From JBEKCP01 sp050014815 (GTDB taxonomy: Bacteria; Planctomycetota; Planctomycetia; Pirellulales; Thermoguttaceae): 13,020 bases of DNA. A program made the position numbers and the translations under genes. The stretch covers positions 1 to 13,020 of the forward strand of contig JBEKCP010000206.1 of assembly GCA_050014815.1 (NCBI GenBank), given 5' to 3'. A model generated the notes under the pieces. That model saw only the letters and a list, made by a program, of their open reading frames with translations, did no database searches and had not been told where the DNA came from. Position 1 is the stretch's first letter. Each line of letters begins with the position of its first letter. Below are positions 12,546-13,020 of this stretch, piece by piece.

Positions 12546-12575
12546 CTAATCCCTAATCCCCAATCCCTAATCCCT
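12545..12575 (-). repeat. Telomere-like G-tract array overlapping the pyrH stop
   Basis: On the - strand the sequence consists of four units of GGGATTA type (AGGGATTA, GGGATT, GGGGATTA, GGGATTA) with a trailing GG. Four runs of three or more G with 3-4-base spacers satisfy the usual G-quadruplex pattern. The pyrH stop codon TAG and its last two codons (AGG GAT) are part of the first unit. Confidence 0.85.
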
Positions 12576-13020
12576 CTTCGTCGTGATCAGCGTGCCGACC
12601 CGCTCGCCGAGCACGGCCTGCTCGATGTTCCCCTCCTTGCGGAAGTTGAAGACGAGGATCGGCAACTGGTACTGCATGCACTTGGTAATGGCCTCGGGGT
12701 CCATGACCCGGAGGTTCCTGTGCAGCACGTCCTCGTAGGTGAGTTGGCCGTAGAGGACGGCGTGGGGGTTTTTTTCGGGGTCGTCGCTGAAGACGCCGTC
12801 CACCCGGGTGGCCTTGGCGAGCATCTGGGCGTCCAGCTCCAGTGCCCGCTGGGCGGCGGCCGTATCGGTTGTTACGAAGGGACTGCCGGTCCCGGCGGCC
12901 AGGATGACGATACGGCCTTTTTCCAGGTGCCGCATGGCCCGGCGGCGAATGTACGGCTCGGCGACGCCGTCCATGCGGATGGCGGTCATCAACCGGGTGT
13001 CGCAGCCGAGCGACTCCAGG
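12567..13020 (-). CDS. pyrH: UMP kinase (5' partial)
   Basis: UMP kinase phosphorylates UMP to UDP with ATP in pyrimidine synthesis. The frame is open to the right edge (…LESLGCDTRLMTAIRM), so about 100 N-terminal residues lie outside the window; the ATG at 12992 is internal. The visible 150 or so residues carry AEPYIRRRAMRHLEKGR, the nucleotide-binding AAGTGSPFVTTDTAAAQRA, KATRVDGVFSDDPEKNP, and the typical end (LRVMDPEAITKCM, LPILVFNF, EQAVLGERVGTLI). The last residues KRD and the stop come from a G-tract repeat. It is followed by frr on the same strand. Confidence 0.97.
   Translation of the reverse strand, partial: LESLGCDTRLMTAIRMDGVAEPYIRRRAMRHLEKGRIVILAAGTGSPFVTTDTAAAQRALELDAQMLAKATRVDGVFSDDPEKNPHAVLYGQLTYEDVLHRNLRVMDPEAITKCMQYQLPILVFNFRKEGNIEQAVLGERVGTLITTKRD

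Overview
The window is a GC-rich bacterial chromosome segment that looks planctomycetal (Pirellulales-like). The evidence is protein style: a ClpS variant with a non-canonical pocket, a proline-rich membrane-anchored protein with a prenyltransferase/squalene-oxidase-type repeat domain, and a polytopic membrane protein of unknown function beside it. Many short palindromic intergenic repeats also fit. This is an inference from protein features; no marker gene in the window settles the taxon.

Left part (1-4300, + strand): the end of an oligopeptide/dipeptide-type ABC importer operon: permease B (5' end outside the window), permease C, ATPase D and ATPase F. The operon shows decay. Permease C has an in-frame TAG just before its conserved last 27 residues, a cluster of palindromes separates C from D, a 16-bp duplication has displaced the start of F, and F has lost its C-terminal linker and changed frame.

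Middle part (4050-6374): a diverged tandem duplication. The unit [oppF tail, AT-richer inverted repeat, C-terminus of an amino-acid permease] occurs twice. The first permease (- strand) is only a C-terminal fragment fused at nucleotide level to a second oppF tail. The second is a complete 464-aa APC/LAT-type permease.

Right-centre (6600-9716, + strand): an unrecognised multi-pass membrane protein, then a single-pass protein carrying a prenyltransferase/squalene-oxidase-like repeat domain.

Right part (9900-11900): clpS with a good promoter, a 62-aa small protein, and a repeat-rich decay zone. That zone has a VapB-like antitoxin with its own promoter and a palindromic operator candidate, followed by a toxin (VapC/PIN) collapsed to its first and last residues. 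Two copies of a 91-bp repeat and a small zinc-ribbon membrane protein lie in the same zone.

End (11896-13020, - strand): the conserved pyrH-frr pair, with pyrH running off the right edge. A hairpin and a telomere-like G-tract array lie between them, and the array supplies the pyrH stop codon.

The peptide importer and the permease would bring in peptides and amino acids, while ClpS, Frr and PyrH are housekeeping. The strongest themes are gene decay by duplication and deletion, and palindromic repeats placed just after stop codons.
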